The translations under genes were made by a program, and so were the position numbers. Below are positions 25,355 to 37,799 of a stretch of DNA of 64,000 nucleotides, in pieces (position 1 is the first letter of the stretch; each line of letters begins with the position of its first letter). A model generated the notes under the pieces. That model made no database searches, was not told the DNA's origin, and saw nothing but the letters and a program-made list of their open reading frames with translations. Source of the DNA: Sipunculus nudus (taxonomy: Eukaryota; Annelida; Sipuncula; Golfingiida; Sipunculidae); NCBI GenBank assembly GCA_026874595.1, contig CM049315.1, positions 68,953,916-69,017,915 of the forward strand. Reading direction: 5' to 3'.

Positions 25355-28300
25355 TCAAGACGTCTGTGCTTCTCTCAGTCTGTGAAGAACTGCTGGTAGA
25401 GCGTCCATTTTCTGCCTCACTTTCAAGGGGATATGATAATTTTCCTTGAAACTGAGATATAAACAAAGAGAAACAAATAAAGAATTGTCATAAATTTATA
25501 TTATGTGAAAATGTATAAATTAATTATGCTTTAATTGTCATTATCATTAAGAAATTGCCACTTCTACTTGTTCCGACTGAACCGTATAAATTAAAACTTG
25601 TGGTATCATCATTAAGTTTTAAACGTAGGCTCTTCCCATGGTTCAGAATCCGAAATATGAGCATATTTCTCTGGTATACAAACATTGTGCATTGTTCTAT
25701 TTAAAAAAGAAATGTTCCTGTATTGAGTTTAACATTCAGTTGTTCAAGTGGCATTAAGTATACAAACCTCGATGTTTCTCCTTTAGGACACGTGTATTTG
25801 ATGACCATGGGGTTAGGTCGAAGTGACAGTTCTGATCCGTCATCGAACTGAACAGACACTTCCTTGTTTGACCACTGAGTTCCCCAGCCAATACCAGGAA
25901 CGTATACTTGGCAGAGCATCCTTGCTGACGCTACAGGGAGACTTTGACAGCCGGAAAAAAAGACGACAATGTCTCATCCTTGTTTGGCGCCATTTCAACA
26001 GACGACAGCGTCTCATCCGGTGTAGCAGATATACCTGCACTCCCGTCGATTGGCGTACTGCTCCTTGGGCTTTCTCTGGTGGACAAAGGATCTGTTTGGC
26101 TAAATCTAAACTTTGGACTGTCCGTGCATGGACGTCTGGATAAAAGGAGAAAAATTATGATGATTAGAGACCGATAAACTTTGTAAAGTAAAAGACTTAA
26201 TATGTTGCATTTAAAACTTCTGAAAGCAATTAATTAAATATAATTATATAGATCAAACCTATATTTTTAAATCATGAATGACCCATGCACATGACTCAGA
26301 ACTACCGGCCCACTTCCATCTGTATAAGTGTACATATTAAAGTTACGATATGTATCAAAACACGTCTAATTAGACTCACCTTCCATTGACAGCAGGGAAG
26401 CAGGTAACATCTGATCTTGATCCTCCGTGACCGTTCATTGAAGTCACCAGGTAAACGAAGTCTAAACACTTCTGACGAATCTGAAAAAAAAAACAGACAT
26501 TTTAATTAAGAATTAAAAAAATATATTTTTGTGTGTTTGGAGGTAGCGGCCTCCGTTTTTAATGTTGACTTATATAAGTCTTAAGCTAAGTTTTCAAATC
26601 TGCAGATTTCCATTTCGGTTTCGGACTACTTGACAGGGCGGTAGCACTCGCTTCCTGTAATTTTTTTAATTTTATATCCTGGTGTCACCGAGACCCGGTG
26701 TCTACCGCACCTGCAGGACCTGTGCGTGTTATCATCCTCATTGTTGGGTCATAACACCGAGAAACCTCCCAAAGACGCACTCGTTTGTGAGTGATACACG
26801 GTTGTGGGGCACAACCTTCCCATTAAACCTGCAAAGTGCTCACCCTGGGTTGGGGTTTACCATGAAAATCTCAACGCTCCTCGGCTGAATTTTGAACTCA
26901 CAACCTCCCGGCTTTAAGTCGTGCTCTACCCCTGAGCTACAGTAGCCGGTTTAATACACAACTATTTGTATATACTGTGAGTTTTTAATTTGTTTCGTAT
27001 TTATTTAAATATTTTTATTTTAATATCGTTATAGTTATCTAAATATACCTTAAAATCTTGATACGTGTTTTTTATATGACCAAATACACGGAAATAGATG
27101 TGCTATATTAAGATATAAAAAAAATTAATATAATATATTATAATAATTATTTACCTTCAATGCATGTGCGAGGAGTTGCCTGATTTGAGGATCCAAGTTG
27201 ACAGAGCTTGTTTCATAATCAAGCTTGAAATATCTTCCGTCGCACTGGGCGATGCTCGTAACGTCATGACAACAACGGACCTTGGCTCCGTCATAAAACG
27301 CCGCCTCAAAGTCACAGTTGTCATTCTCTATCAGCATACACTTGGCCTAGTCCGTGTACATGGTCACTTTTGGGGTCTTGGACTTGACCACGTCAACGAA
27401 TCTGTAATAAATTAACACATATGGTTCACAATCTATAGTATCTAGAGATATTTTATCATTTGTGTTCAAAATTATATGTTTCTTGACGTTTTATAACATG
27501 TCATATATTTTATATATCTTTCGACAATGACATCATATGTGAACTTGCTTTAGTAAAGATAATAAAAGATAAAAAATAATAAAATCGAGTTTGATCTAGA
27601 TATGTTTTAAAATGCGTGACATGGATGTTCTGTACCTATTGTCGAGAGACAAAGAAAATACCCCATGTAGTCCGTGCTGACCTTGCCGCATGCTGGTACT
27701 TCTTCCAGTATTTCTGGGGCAGCCTATCATGGCTGTACTCCCTGACGGGGCCTGCTGCAGGGCTGGCTGGACTGTTACTGACTGTCGTGTTGTCACACTG
27801 GGGCTGATAGACCTGGATCACGTGACCATTAGGGCTGATCTTCATCACTTCTTTGACGATCTCCAGGTCCTGTTTAGTTCTGAGGATCTCCAAGTACACG
27901 CTGCAGTCGTCTGTGATCATCATCTGTTGAGAAAATGGTGTAAAAAGGGAATGTGACCACTTGTATTTTATTCCTACTACATATCTCATTTCTCAGTTAA
28001 AGTAGTAAAGTCAAGAACGGTAATATAACAAGATTTCAGATTTCACAGTTTTTTTTTTCTATTAATCCGTTCGATTTGGTTGTCATCGTCTGTAAGTTGT
28101 TTGATCGACAAAAGTTAACTTTGCCCAACATATAACTGAAATTTTTCAAAAAGATATCAATACTTGAATTATTTTTAAAATGATAAAATGCTTAGATACA
28201 GTGCCTGTGTTTATATCGGTGTATGTATATAATCATCGTTGAGTATAATAAATAACAGTAACTTACCACGACGTTACGTATTTTCTGACGATAAGGCTTC

Positions 28301-28774
28301 AGACGAAAAGACGTCATAGGAGGAATAGGACAACTGTCCACGTGACCACTGGTGACGTCATCGGCTGAGGATGAACGCTCTTCTCCTTGACTGTGACTGT
28401 ATACCTAAAACATGAAGGTTCGAAGTAAATTTAGGATACCAGAATTTTGACATGTGTCAGATATCGGATGAGTCACTAGGATCTAGCGATTATATATACT
28501 CAATTAATATATTAAAATCTATAAACACACTTTCAATTTCTGTCATCAATATATTTAATTTCAGCATTCAAAGAAAATTAAAAATGAAAATGTAATCAGT
28601 TTATAGGATAGAAACTGGAGTGTAATATTATTGGCTAAAATTTGTAATCCCGAAAGGTTGAATTAAAAAAGATTAAGTACAACTGTGTTTCCGTTTTATG
28701 GCCAAAATAAAATTAAATTTAAAGTCTATATAAACTTAATCAGTGAAAGCCCTTACCATATTTTTTACTTTCAT
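25355..28774 (-). pseudogene. PLK4-like polo-box gene copy A, kinase-less, disrupted
   Basis: Seven exons are inferred from GT-AG sites and comparison with copy B: 28757-28774 (MKVKNM), 28267-28404, 27682-27923, 27155-27401, 26380-26480, 25768-26135 and 25355-25451. Phases are 0, 0, 2, 0, 2, 2. The product matches the C-terminal half of Polo-like kinase 4 (centriole duplication). RLKPYRQKIR leads into PB1 (MKISPNGHVIQVYQPQ, QKYWKKYQHAAR). PB2 has [17 protein letters not shown]. The linker follows, then PB3 (VYVPGIGWGTQWSNKEVSVQ) and the tail LPAVLHRLREAQTS. No kinase domain lies upstream. Lesions are an in-frame TAG at 27347-27349, where copy B has CAG (Gln), and a frameshift at the A7 run 25955-25961. 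A SINE sits in intron 4. Either a pseudogene or, if the lesions are errors, a polo-box-only protein. Confidence 0.8.
26640..26951 (-). mobile_element. Second type of tRNA-derived SINE, in intron 4 of copy A
   Basis: On the minus strand it starts with GTAGCTCAGGGGTAGAGCAC, a textbook tRNA A box, followed about 30 bp later by GTGAGTTCAAAATTC, a degenerate B box. The body continues to about 26640 and differs from the 22.1 and 59.9 kb SINE. The matching intron in copy B (36335-36427) is only about 93 bp and lacks it, so insertion followed the duplication. Boundaries are approximate. Confidence 0.75.
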
Positions 28775-28929
28775 TCTTTATTCCCGATGATTAATGGATT
28801 TGACCTTGAGGTATTAAGGTATGACTTTGATATGTTATAGCCTTGTGACAGCTGAAGCAGACACGACCTTTCTGCACTGATCTGATCTCTAATAGAGTAC
28901 AACTGATCATAATAGACCTTGTGGAAACT

Positions 28930-29115
28930 TCATTTTATATATTTGTTGAAATTAATAAACGTGTTTCACCTCGTCATATCCTGACCCGCCCGTTCTTGTT
29001 TAATTAATCCAGTCACGTGACCACCTTAGTCGCGGAGTGAGTAGTCGAGTACTATATAATTAATATAAATCAGTGCAGACCCGCAGGGCGAGCAAGGGCG
29101 GGGGACGTAATTAGT
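28930..29115 (-). promoter_or_regulatory. Conserved upstream block of PLK4-like copy A, copy 2 of 4
   Basis: Lies 150-340 bp upstream of the copy A first ATG and aligns with the region upstream of copy B. Shared parts are CATTTTAT, AAACRTGTTT, ACCTCGTC, GACCCG and the palindromic E-box in TCACGTGACC at about 29012-29021, then ATATAATTAA and GCGAGCAAGG. Conservation between paralogues and position suggest promoter function, but four same-orientation copies in the window leave open that it is a dispersed repeat. Confidence 0.55.
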
Positions 29116-29119
29116 GGGA

Positions 29120-29705
29120 ATAACTGTAGAAGTCGCATGACGATCACTTTAATGGTCATGATAATAATGATATAGTATATAGTATTTAATATTGGTTAAA
29201 TAATATTTAATTGCAAAAGGGAAGCCCTATAATTATTCATGTCCTCCTGAATATACAAAAAACATTTCATAAATTATTATCTGATATAGATTTTTGATAT
29301 GATGATATAATTCATACATGTGCATGTATTATTGTAACCTTTGATTAAGAATAGTTGAAATTAAAAAAAAAAAAATATTTCCCTTTAACTTTTATAAACT
29401 TTTATTTATTTTTACATGTTTAAAAATATTTTTACATTTAAAACGTACATAAATATATAGACATTCATATATGGGGTTTCTAAATTCAATGAATGTATAG
29501 TCTGTTAATATGTCGTCATCTCATTTCTCTTTGGTGATTTATAACGAAACTGAAAGACATTATTCCCCGATATGTATACTCTGTGCTTTGACGGTGACGT
29601 GTCATGCATTCAGCTTATACTATTTTGTAAAATAAACAATATTTCATAATATTAAAAAATTTATCAACAGGAAATAATTTTACCAGTTTTGTTTTCTCGC
29701 TCCAT
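29120..29705. other. AT-rich intergenic sequence
   Basis: No gene or repeat recognised. Confidence 0.5.
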
Positions 29706-29709
29706 TTAA

Positions 29710-31282
29710 GGGTATTTCTACAGAAAACGTCGCATTTCAAGGGTTTTCTTGGTGATTTTTTTTTAAATCTTGATTTTGATATAACAAAACTTAATTTGTA
29801 GAAAATATCGTTAGAATTGTAAAATAGTGCAAGTAGTGCACTTTTCAGTTTCCCTTTTTTTTATAAATAGTCCAGGTTAGGGGAAAATATGAACCTTTTT
29901 CTCGACACCGTTACACGCAGTAAAATCTCACTTGCACATTTCAGAAATTGTTTTGACTAGATTTTTTGTGATTTTCGATAAAATTAAAATTAATAGCCTT
30001 TGATAAAATCAAAACATAAATTTCAGTTATGAATTTAACAAAAAAAAGTGGGTAAAAAAGAACATATTTTCTTATTTTTAATTAACTTTTGAAAACAAAA
30101 ATTGTCTCTATACCTATTTTTGCTTCCAGAGGGGTGCATTTGCAGGGATTTACCGGACAAAGTACTTTGGTACATCTACCTTCAGAATTTGAGTCGAAAT
30201 ACCTTGTTAATATTTTGAATGCACAGAAAATAAAATTTAAACATGGTTTTAAATCCTCTTGGTAACGGTGTTGAGCATAGATAAAGGTGTTGAGCATAGG
30301 TAACGGAGTCGAGCTTCTGAAGTAAAAATAACCGTAGTGACTACTTGAATACCAGTATTATGTATTAAAACAAGCAAATGCCTGTTTGAATAGAAGAAAC
30401 GCAAATGTTTAAAATATTTAGCCCAAAATATGTTTCAAATTCAATTTCAATAATTTAGATTCAATACCAAGTTCTTGACACCGTTACCTTGCTCTCGACA
30501 CCGTTAGTTTTCATGCAGGTAACGGTTTCGAGTGGTAACGGTGCTGAGTTTTTTTTTCATCTATACGTCAAATGCAGGACAAAAATTACCTAAGAGGGCA
30601 GCACGAGTTATCACTATATGAACAACAAGAGGAAGCCATTTTCGAAGTGTTATATGTGACGGTTAATTTTTCGCAGGTGTAACGGTGTCGAGTCCAAATA
30701 AACATACGGTGATTTTTTTAACCCTTTAATGATTAACAGAGAACACTGATATGGCAGTTACTAAATTTAATTGTGGATTATGTGTACAAAATTTCCTGAA
30801 CTCTAATAAACGCTGCTCCCTGCATCAGCAAAGTGGTTTCTGTTCACGCGCTGCAAGGTCAAAAGGTCAGTTAACGGTGCCGAGTATATTTTGGGAGACA
30901 TACTTTTTATATCCAAATTTTTGTATTAAAAACAAAACGGTCAGGAAAAATCAAGCAAAAATATCATCTTAATAAACTTTCACCGCTGTGACAACGTGGA
31001 AAACAAAATCTATATAAATGGAACAGTGGTTACAGAAAAACGCTGTTTTGAATTTAAGATCCGAGAGAAAGGGACAACGGAAATTTAAGGGTATAGTAAC
31101 ATTTGCAGCTTTTTTTCAGTATGTATTTCTGCCCCGATTTGAATTATTTTTATCTCATAATAATGGTTATATCTTTAGCAACAATCTGAATGGTTATTCA
31201 TGTCATTTTTAGCATTTGCTAATTTCTCAGTAACAAATATAGTTTCGGGACATGAAATGCGACATTTTTTGTAGAAATATCC
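29710..31282. mobile_element. Non-autonomous TIR DNA element, family 1, long copy
   Basis: The left end GGGTATTTCTACAGAAAACG and the complement of the right end (GGATATTTCTACAAAAAATG) form imperfect inverted repeats of about 30 bp, both followed by TCGCATTTCA. Flanks are TTAA on the left and TTGA on the right, so a 4-bp target duplication is possible. Inside, the motif TAACGGTG followed by YYGAG occurs about ten times in both orientations (for example 29901, 30261, 30300, 30476, 30493, 30522, 30537, 30679, 30872). A related copy lies at 41335-42498. No transposase frame is present. I do not recognise the superfamily. Confidence 0.7.
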
Positions 31283-31323
31283 TTGAGTGTAAAATAATCG
31301 TGTACATTTCCGAGGGGAACCAG

Positions 31324-31681
31324 TTAAAGCTGCGTTTCCGGCGCGCGGTATGCGATATGTGGAGTGCGGCTGCAGAACGCGGAATGCGATATAAAATCGC
31401 ATGGAACATTTACTTGGCGAGCGGTAAAACACTGAGATATGAGCCCGATAATCTCGAATCCCGCTAGGTCGCGCTGCATCTGAAGTCCATGCATATGGTA
31501 ACCAGAGCCCATTGGCGCTATACCGCGCGCGGGATGCAGATCCAATTTTCTTTTAAAAATTCCATTTTCCCGCGAGCCGGTAAACGCTTCATGATAAAAT
31601 ATCTAGAGGGAAAGAAAAAAATCTTTTTCGCAAACCGCTTACCGGAAACCGCACACCGCGCGCCCGGTAAACGCAGCTTAA
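31324..31681. mobile_element. MITE with GC-rich terminal inverted repeats
   Basis: The left end AGCTGCGTTTCCGGCGCGCG and the complement of the right end, AGCTGCGTTTACCGGGCGCG, are near-perfect inverted repeats. TTAA flanks both sides (31324-31327 and 31678-31681), giving TAA or TTAA as target duplication. Length is about 358 bp, no transposase. The TWA-like duplication suggests PIF/Harbinger affinity, and piggyBac-type TTAA is the alternative. Overlapping open frames of 60-85 residues are incidental. Confidence 0.82.
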
Positions 31682-32652
31682 GGCCGTTATTAATTTTTTA
31701 TTCCCTTTTATTCAAATAATCCTGATTTATGTAGGATTTTAAGATAGATTAAGGTGAGGGTAAACCTACTTAAAATTAAATTTTCTGGATGTAGGTTTAT
31801 TCAAGACAATTTGAAAACCGACCCGCTCTTTTTGTAGTTAGGAGGATACTACAATTTAGATAAAACTATGATTTTTTTAAAACCGTAAAAATTAGTGTAT
31901 ATGGTTAATCAAAGCCCTTCGTGTGAAATTGACATTAATTGATTATATAATAATACTGCATCATAAAATGATGTTTTTAAATATACTAAAATCATTTAAA
32001 ACAGTTCGTGCTAAGACTTTTTTACCCGAGTGAGTCAAGTCCTAATATTATACAATAGTAATAACATATTATGTCGGAAAATATCCTTCTGGCTGAAACA
32101 AATATGTTTAATAAACAACCTACAATGAAAACACAGAAAAGAATGTATTACTGATATTACCATTTTGCCTTTTGACTTCTCCGTCTGATATATATATATT
32201 GTTATTTTTTTCTGTGCCTCAGGAATGACCTTCCTTCGCTTAGCGGGCCGTTGAACTACCGTCTGTTCCAGGACCTGGACGCGGTGACGTTGTTCACACT
32301 TATTAAACTCTGATGAGCAGTCACGCTCTGGGGGCGCCCCCTGTCCACATGAACCGAGAAACTTGTTAATGCATCATTGTCAGAAACATTATGGGCGAAG
32401 ATATACTTTATTGTTAAAAATCACGTCAGACAGACTCATAAGGCGTGGGAGCCTGTTATACAAGGGGACGATCTCGGTCGGGGTTGCCGTCAACATCACA
32501 ATTACAAACCGTTATATACACATTGGTATATGATAAACATTTTTAGCTACTAGCGGTCTCGTCACCAAGCCAAGCTCATCCGAATAGGTCACGTAGATAA
32601 GCTTGTTTGACGCAGCTTATATTGTGCCAGACAGTCAGTCAGACAGACAGGC

Positions 32653-32687
<35 letters not shown>

Positions 32688-34760
32688 GTGCAGGACCGTA
32701 TCAATGTATGCAGCAGTTTGTTTCGGTTTCCGGTAGGTCTTTGTGGTACCATTATATTAGTCATTATAGCAGTCTTAATAAATCACCACATCTTGGTATA
32801 ACTGATCAGGCACAACTTATGAGCTGTACGATGATTCTTGGACATTGAACAAAAATGAGGGATAGGTCCATCTCCTGTTGGAAGCACTGTTTATTGAATA
32901 AAATGGACAACAAAAATGGTATGTTATCACTGACCTTTTAGATTTCAGATTGTATACCCATATAGGAACAGGAAAAGTTTTAACCTGTTTAAATGTGTAA
33001 GGACTTAAGAGCGACATTAGAGAGAATCAATCAGGTTTTAATGATATTTCACATTTTCGCCTTTGAGTCTGAACCTCTGCTTCCGGCCCTATAGTCATCT
33101 GGGCTACAACGTTCTTTATTCGTCGGTTGTTTGTCCGTCCGTCCGTCTGTCCTCCAGGTAAGACATAAATCGCAACCGTAGGAACAGAAACTTTAAACTT
33201 CACATTCTGATAAGTCCTACGGGAATTTAGAACTAGATCCCTGTGACATATATTCTCTGATCTCTGAGTCACTAGAACACTTATTTTTTAGTTACATTTG
33301 TGGGTGGAGCGTGGCGGGGAATTGGTGAGGGTATTACAATTTGTGCCGGCAAGGTTGTTGGGTTCACATCCCGTTCTGAAATCATTCCGATATTAACACT
33401 TCTAACCAAAAGCATGCGCTCTTTCTACCAAAGCTCATAAAGTAAATTCTGATACATAGAAGCACATGCTGTGGTTGCCTTTTTGATCGTGAGGGTTAAA
33501 AGTTCACGATATTAGCGAAAGGGAAATTATCGCGAAAATAAAACCTTCGCGAAAAAAAAGTTACATCGTCAGTGTCATGTCGAAAGAAAAAAATATAAAT
33601 GATATCAGATTTTCAAATTATCTGCGAATAATGAAAAGCAATGTATATTCTTCGATATTCACTTTGATTTCTGTACAATTGTTACGATTTTCAGAATGTT
33701 ATTATATATATAAAGATTATACTCTATGTAGGTTTTTGTTTGTTTGGATCGCAAAAATGGATCCCTTGCGAAACAACGAAAATGTAAAACGAAATTGTTA
33801 CGTCGGGAATATGAAGCCAAGCACAGTTTATTCCAACCTTTAGAGCTTGGAAGGTCAAACGTCACATGCACAGAGGATGAGCCAATGTGGCAAACTATTT
33901 CCACAAACGTAAGCTATATGAATAGTCATTGCCGCTATGCTACTCCAAATGAATTTATATGGGACTGATAGGGCCTACTTGGAGGTTTGACCCAAGTCTT
34001 ACGGAAAAGTTGCAGTCTGATCGCTGTACAGAGCTGTACAATATTAAAATGTGTCAATAGTTTACATTCACAACGACAGGTGGCGTCTGTGTGTTTAACC
34101 ATGCAAACATTGTACCGTGACGATTGGTGGGCAGAAAACTCATACAACTATTACCACAATGTGGAATCATGAAAAAAGGTTGAATTCATCACATATTTTG
34201 AATATTTAGACTTAACTTATATTTCGTATTGGGTTTATTCCCTAGACTGGCCGTTTCCCTTTTCTTCTATACTTCTATCTTATGAGAACCACATACACAC
34301 ACACACACTTATCATCATGATCATCATCATCATCATCACCAATAACATGATATACGAAAGCCAAAATGATAACTGAGACTTTATTTTGCTTTTGAGACTT
34401 AAACTTTTATTTTTATTAAGAATTATTAACATACGTTTGTGAGGAAACACAAACACAGTTCATATACACACATGTACGCGCGTCATCGTAGCACACCACA
34501 CAAACATTGTCTTGCATGTTGTGCTTTTACTTCGTCTTTACCCTGTAGTTGTTTGTAATTATTATCATACATTATAAGCATCTACGGTATTTGAAGAAAG
34601 TCGCATAAAGAACATGATAAATATATGTTTCATGTTTTCACCTCATTGTCAAGGCTTGCATCAATGCTACTCTCATATCGAATATAGCGGTGTCAATTCG
34701 TGTGTTAATTAATATTACTATGTGGACGAGGCTAAGACTTGGTCAATTCTGAACCTTAGC
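31682..34760. other. Intergenic, no gene recognised; (CAGA)n at 32636-32685
   Basis: Several 60-90-aa frames exist on both strands, but none has a recognisable domain or splice context. A (CAGA)n microsatellite lies at 32636-32685, a short CGTC-type repeat near 33131-33150, and (CA)n plus (ATC)n near 34293-34340. Confidence 0.5.
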
Positions 34761-35051
34761 CCCCGTGCTCTCTGCTCCCACCACGCTGTGCTAGATCTTG
34801 GATATTGGTGTACGCCGCCCATATACAGTTACTTATCTCTCTGATCCAGCAGACCACGTCCAGGCGCAGTTGTAACGGTGGACCTGTGGCTCCGGCTGTG
34901 GCCGCTTTATGTAGCATCCGTCAGCTTATTGTCAGACCATAGGCTGCACTAACCGACCTGCCAATACATCACGGTCGTGGTGTCCAGACTTGTAAAAACT
35001 TGTAACAATGAATGCCTTATGGACTTGTTTTTTTTTTCCTCGGCTCCTTGT

Positions 35052-37266
35052 TCAAGACGTCTGTGCTGTCCTCAGCTTGTGAAGCACTGCGGGCAGAGTG
35101 TCCATCTTCTGTCTCACCTCCAACGGGATATGTTCATTTTCCGTAAACTGTAACAGATAGAAAGAAAAAAAATAAGATGTAACCCCAAATTATATATACA
35201 GTGACAAAATAAATATGGTAAAATAAACTGAGACATAGATTCTGGTATTGACATAGTGATTCTTATCAAGCTGTATTTTCTGATTTTAAGGTTTAATCAT
35301 TTCTATTTTGCCTGTGGAGCTAATCGATTTGAATATGATTATAGTCAATGTAAGTAGCTTCGCTGAGATATGCTAGGTTTTCTATTTAGCTTGCATGTGT
35401 AATGACTTTTATAGGTTATATTTTTCCACAATATATAAAGTTATATTTGGGTTAAGGAAATACGTACCTAGCTGAGAATCCGTGTACTTGATGACCATTG
35501 GGCTGGGTTGAAGTTTAAGTTCTGAACCGTCAACAAACTGGACAGACACTTCCCTGTTGGACCACTGAGTGCCACAGCCGATACCAGGGACAAATACTTT
35601 ACACAGGACCGTTGGTTCTACCAGGGACCTATAGTTACTGATTGGTGGTGGTGAAGCAGACGATTGTGAAGGTGGCGCCCCCTGGTTTAGCGGGGATTCC
35701 GGAGACGCCGCCATGTTTGTAGGTTCAATGGATGACAAAGATGATCTCGTTGAACAGCTGGTTTGTGGAGATGATTTCTTTGCCAAGTTCGACGACTCTG
35801 TCCGAGGAGACGACACGCGTGAAACCGGAGCTGTGTACCTCGGATTTGAAGGAGACTTTCTGACAGGACGACTGCATAAGTAAAGAGACCAGTTGATTAG
35901 TCAGCGCATCTGATTTCACTGAAGTTATGCATATAATAATATTGCCCTAAAATGTTGTTTCATTTGTCATCACTTAAGTCAAAATAATTAACGCATTACA
36001 AATCTACATTAAGGGAACAGTATGTATTATATTATCTTTAATTTAACCGGGGGACGTTATTGTTAAAAAAAATAGTCTATTGTATGTGACCTTGACTTTT
36101 TGCAAAATGTTATTTGTGAAAATTATCACATTTAATTATTTGAAATAATTGGAAAAAAATAAACGTCGGATAAACCCTCATTTTTTTCTAAGATGAACTG
36201 TTTATTTGACTGTAACGATGTAATGTTTTGCCTCACCTTCCGATCACCACAGGGAAGCAGGTGGCATTTGATCTTGATCCTCCGTTCATCCCCATCGTCA
36301 TCAGGGAGATGAGGTTCAGACATTTCTGACGATACTGGAAAGAAAAATTATAACAAAATGAAAAATAAAAATGAGGAATAGTTTCGAAAATCAAGTCCAG
36401 GTTCACTTATTCTTTTAATTTGTAAACGAAAGGTTGGAAGCTGGTTTCAGTCTCCAGTGTGAAAGAACCCCCGTTACTCTGAGTGATGATTGTGACGTCA
36501 TCGCTGCTTCGGACCTTGGCTCCGTCATAAAACGCCGCCTCAAAGTCACAGTTGTCGTTCTCCATCAGCATACACTTGGCCTGGTCCGTGTACATGGTCA
36601 CTTTTGGTGTTCTCGACTTGACCAGTTCAACAAATCTGAAAAATCAATCACAAATAAATTAACATTGCAAATGAACCAGAAAACACAAAGAAAAAAAAAA
36701 TAACTGAACGAATTCATAAAAAAAATTGTAAGAAATCAATTTGCTTTAAGGTCCATTAAATAAACTATAATTCAATTCTTTTTTTCTGGGTATTTTGAAC
36801 ATAATCACCTTGCCGCCTGCTGGTACCTCTTCCAGTATTTCTGGGACAGCCTGTCATGGCTGTACTCCCTGACGGAGCCTGCTGCAGGGCTGGCTGGGCT
36901 GTCACTGACTGTCGTGTTGTCACACTGGGGCTGATAGATCTGTATCACGTGACCATCAGGGCTGATCTTCATAACATCTATAACTATCTCCAGGTCCTGT
37001 TTAGTTCTGAGGATCTCCAAGTACACGCTGCAGTCGTCTGTAATCGTCATCTGTAAAGATAAAAAAAAAACAGTGTGGATAAAGAAATATTAATCAGTAT
37101 ATCTTATTTATCAATCGTCTATAGCTTTCCCAGTTTGGCTAAAGAACAAAATCCAATATTTACGTCTATATTACAAATATTGATATATAACCAGTTTCTT
37201 TAAATAGTACAAGGTAACATTACAAAGTTTATCGAGCTCAAATCTGACTCATTTCTGGAGCTCTCG

Positions 37267-37356
<90 letters not shown>

Positions 37357-37799
37357 TTGAAAGGGAATGTTGCATTTACTATGCAATGAAAACAAGAACT
37401 TACGACAAGACTCCGAATTTTCTGACGAAAAGGCTCTAGGCGAAAAGACGTGAGAGGGGGAGTCGGACAATTGTCCACGTGACTATATGTGACGTCATTC
37501 ACCGACGAGGAACAACCTTCTCCCTGGCTGTAACTGGACACCCGAATAAAATATGAAAAAAAAAAAATAATAATAATAATGCATGGTTTTATGGAATACT
37601 TTCGATTTTAACTTGTTTCCGTGTAATCTATGTGCATAAATATGTCATTAGTTAAACCAAATCATACATTTTTACTTAATGTCAGAGAAATGATAAAAAT
37701 GTAAAATAGGCTTTAAGGAATGAATTCAAATGTGTTTTCAATTAACATGTATGATAATTTTTTTTTAAAATTAACACTTACCATATTTTGAACTCCCAT
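35052..37799 (-). pseudogene. PLK4-like polo-box gene copy B, kinase-less, probably disrupted
   Basis: Exons by comparison with copy A: 37782-37799 (MGVQNM), 37404-37541, 36809-37050, 36428-36635, 36237-36334, 35468-35871 and 35052-35147. PB1 is about 88% identical to copy A over 81 residues. PB2 keeps [20 protein letters not shown]. The linker is Ser/Pro-rich. PB3 reads VFVPGIGCGTQWSNREVSVQ and the tail LPAVLHKLRTAQTS. PLK4 uses these domains for dimerisation and centriole targeting. There is no kinase domain. Problems are GG instead of AG at the exon 2 acceptor (37542-37543), loss of the end of the PB2 helix with a weak donor near 36427, and a last exon out of frame with the only good donor (35467), giving a stop soon after VYGK. 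An alternative splice form could rescue some of this. Confidence 0.78.
37269..37354. repeat. (TA)n microsatellite in intron 2 of copy B
   Basis: TA repeats interrupted once by CATATA. Absent from the matching intron of copy A. Confidence 0.95.

Noticed and set aside
26905-26951. tRNA gene on the minus strand
   Set aside because: The A box is excellent but the B box is degenerate and the sequence runs into a SINE body.
27636-27989. Single-exon 117-residue protein
   Set aside because: The middle is PLK4-like PB1. The N-terminal residues are intron, and the C-terminal ones follow a splice donor, so the frame is exon plus read-through.
31175-31719. Overlapping short frames around 31.3-31.7 kb
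   Set aside because: They lie in the GC-rich MITE with terminal inverted repeats and are not conserved as protein.
36132-36323. 63-residue minus frame
   Set aside because: A shadow frame of the PLK4-like exon at 36237-36334.
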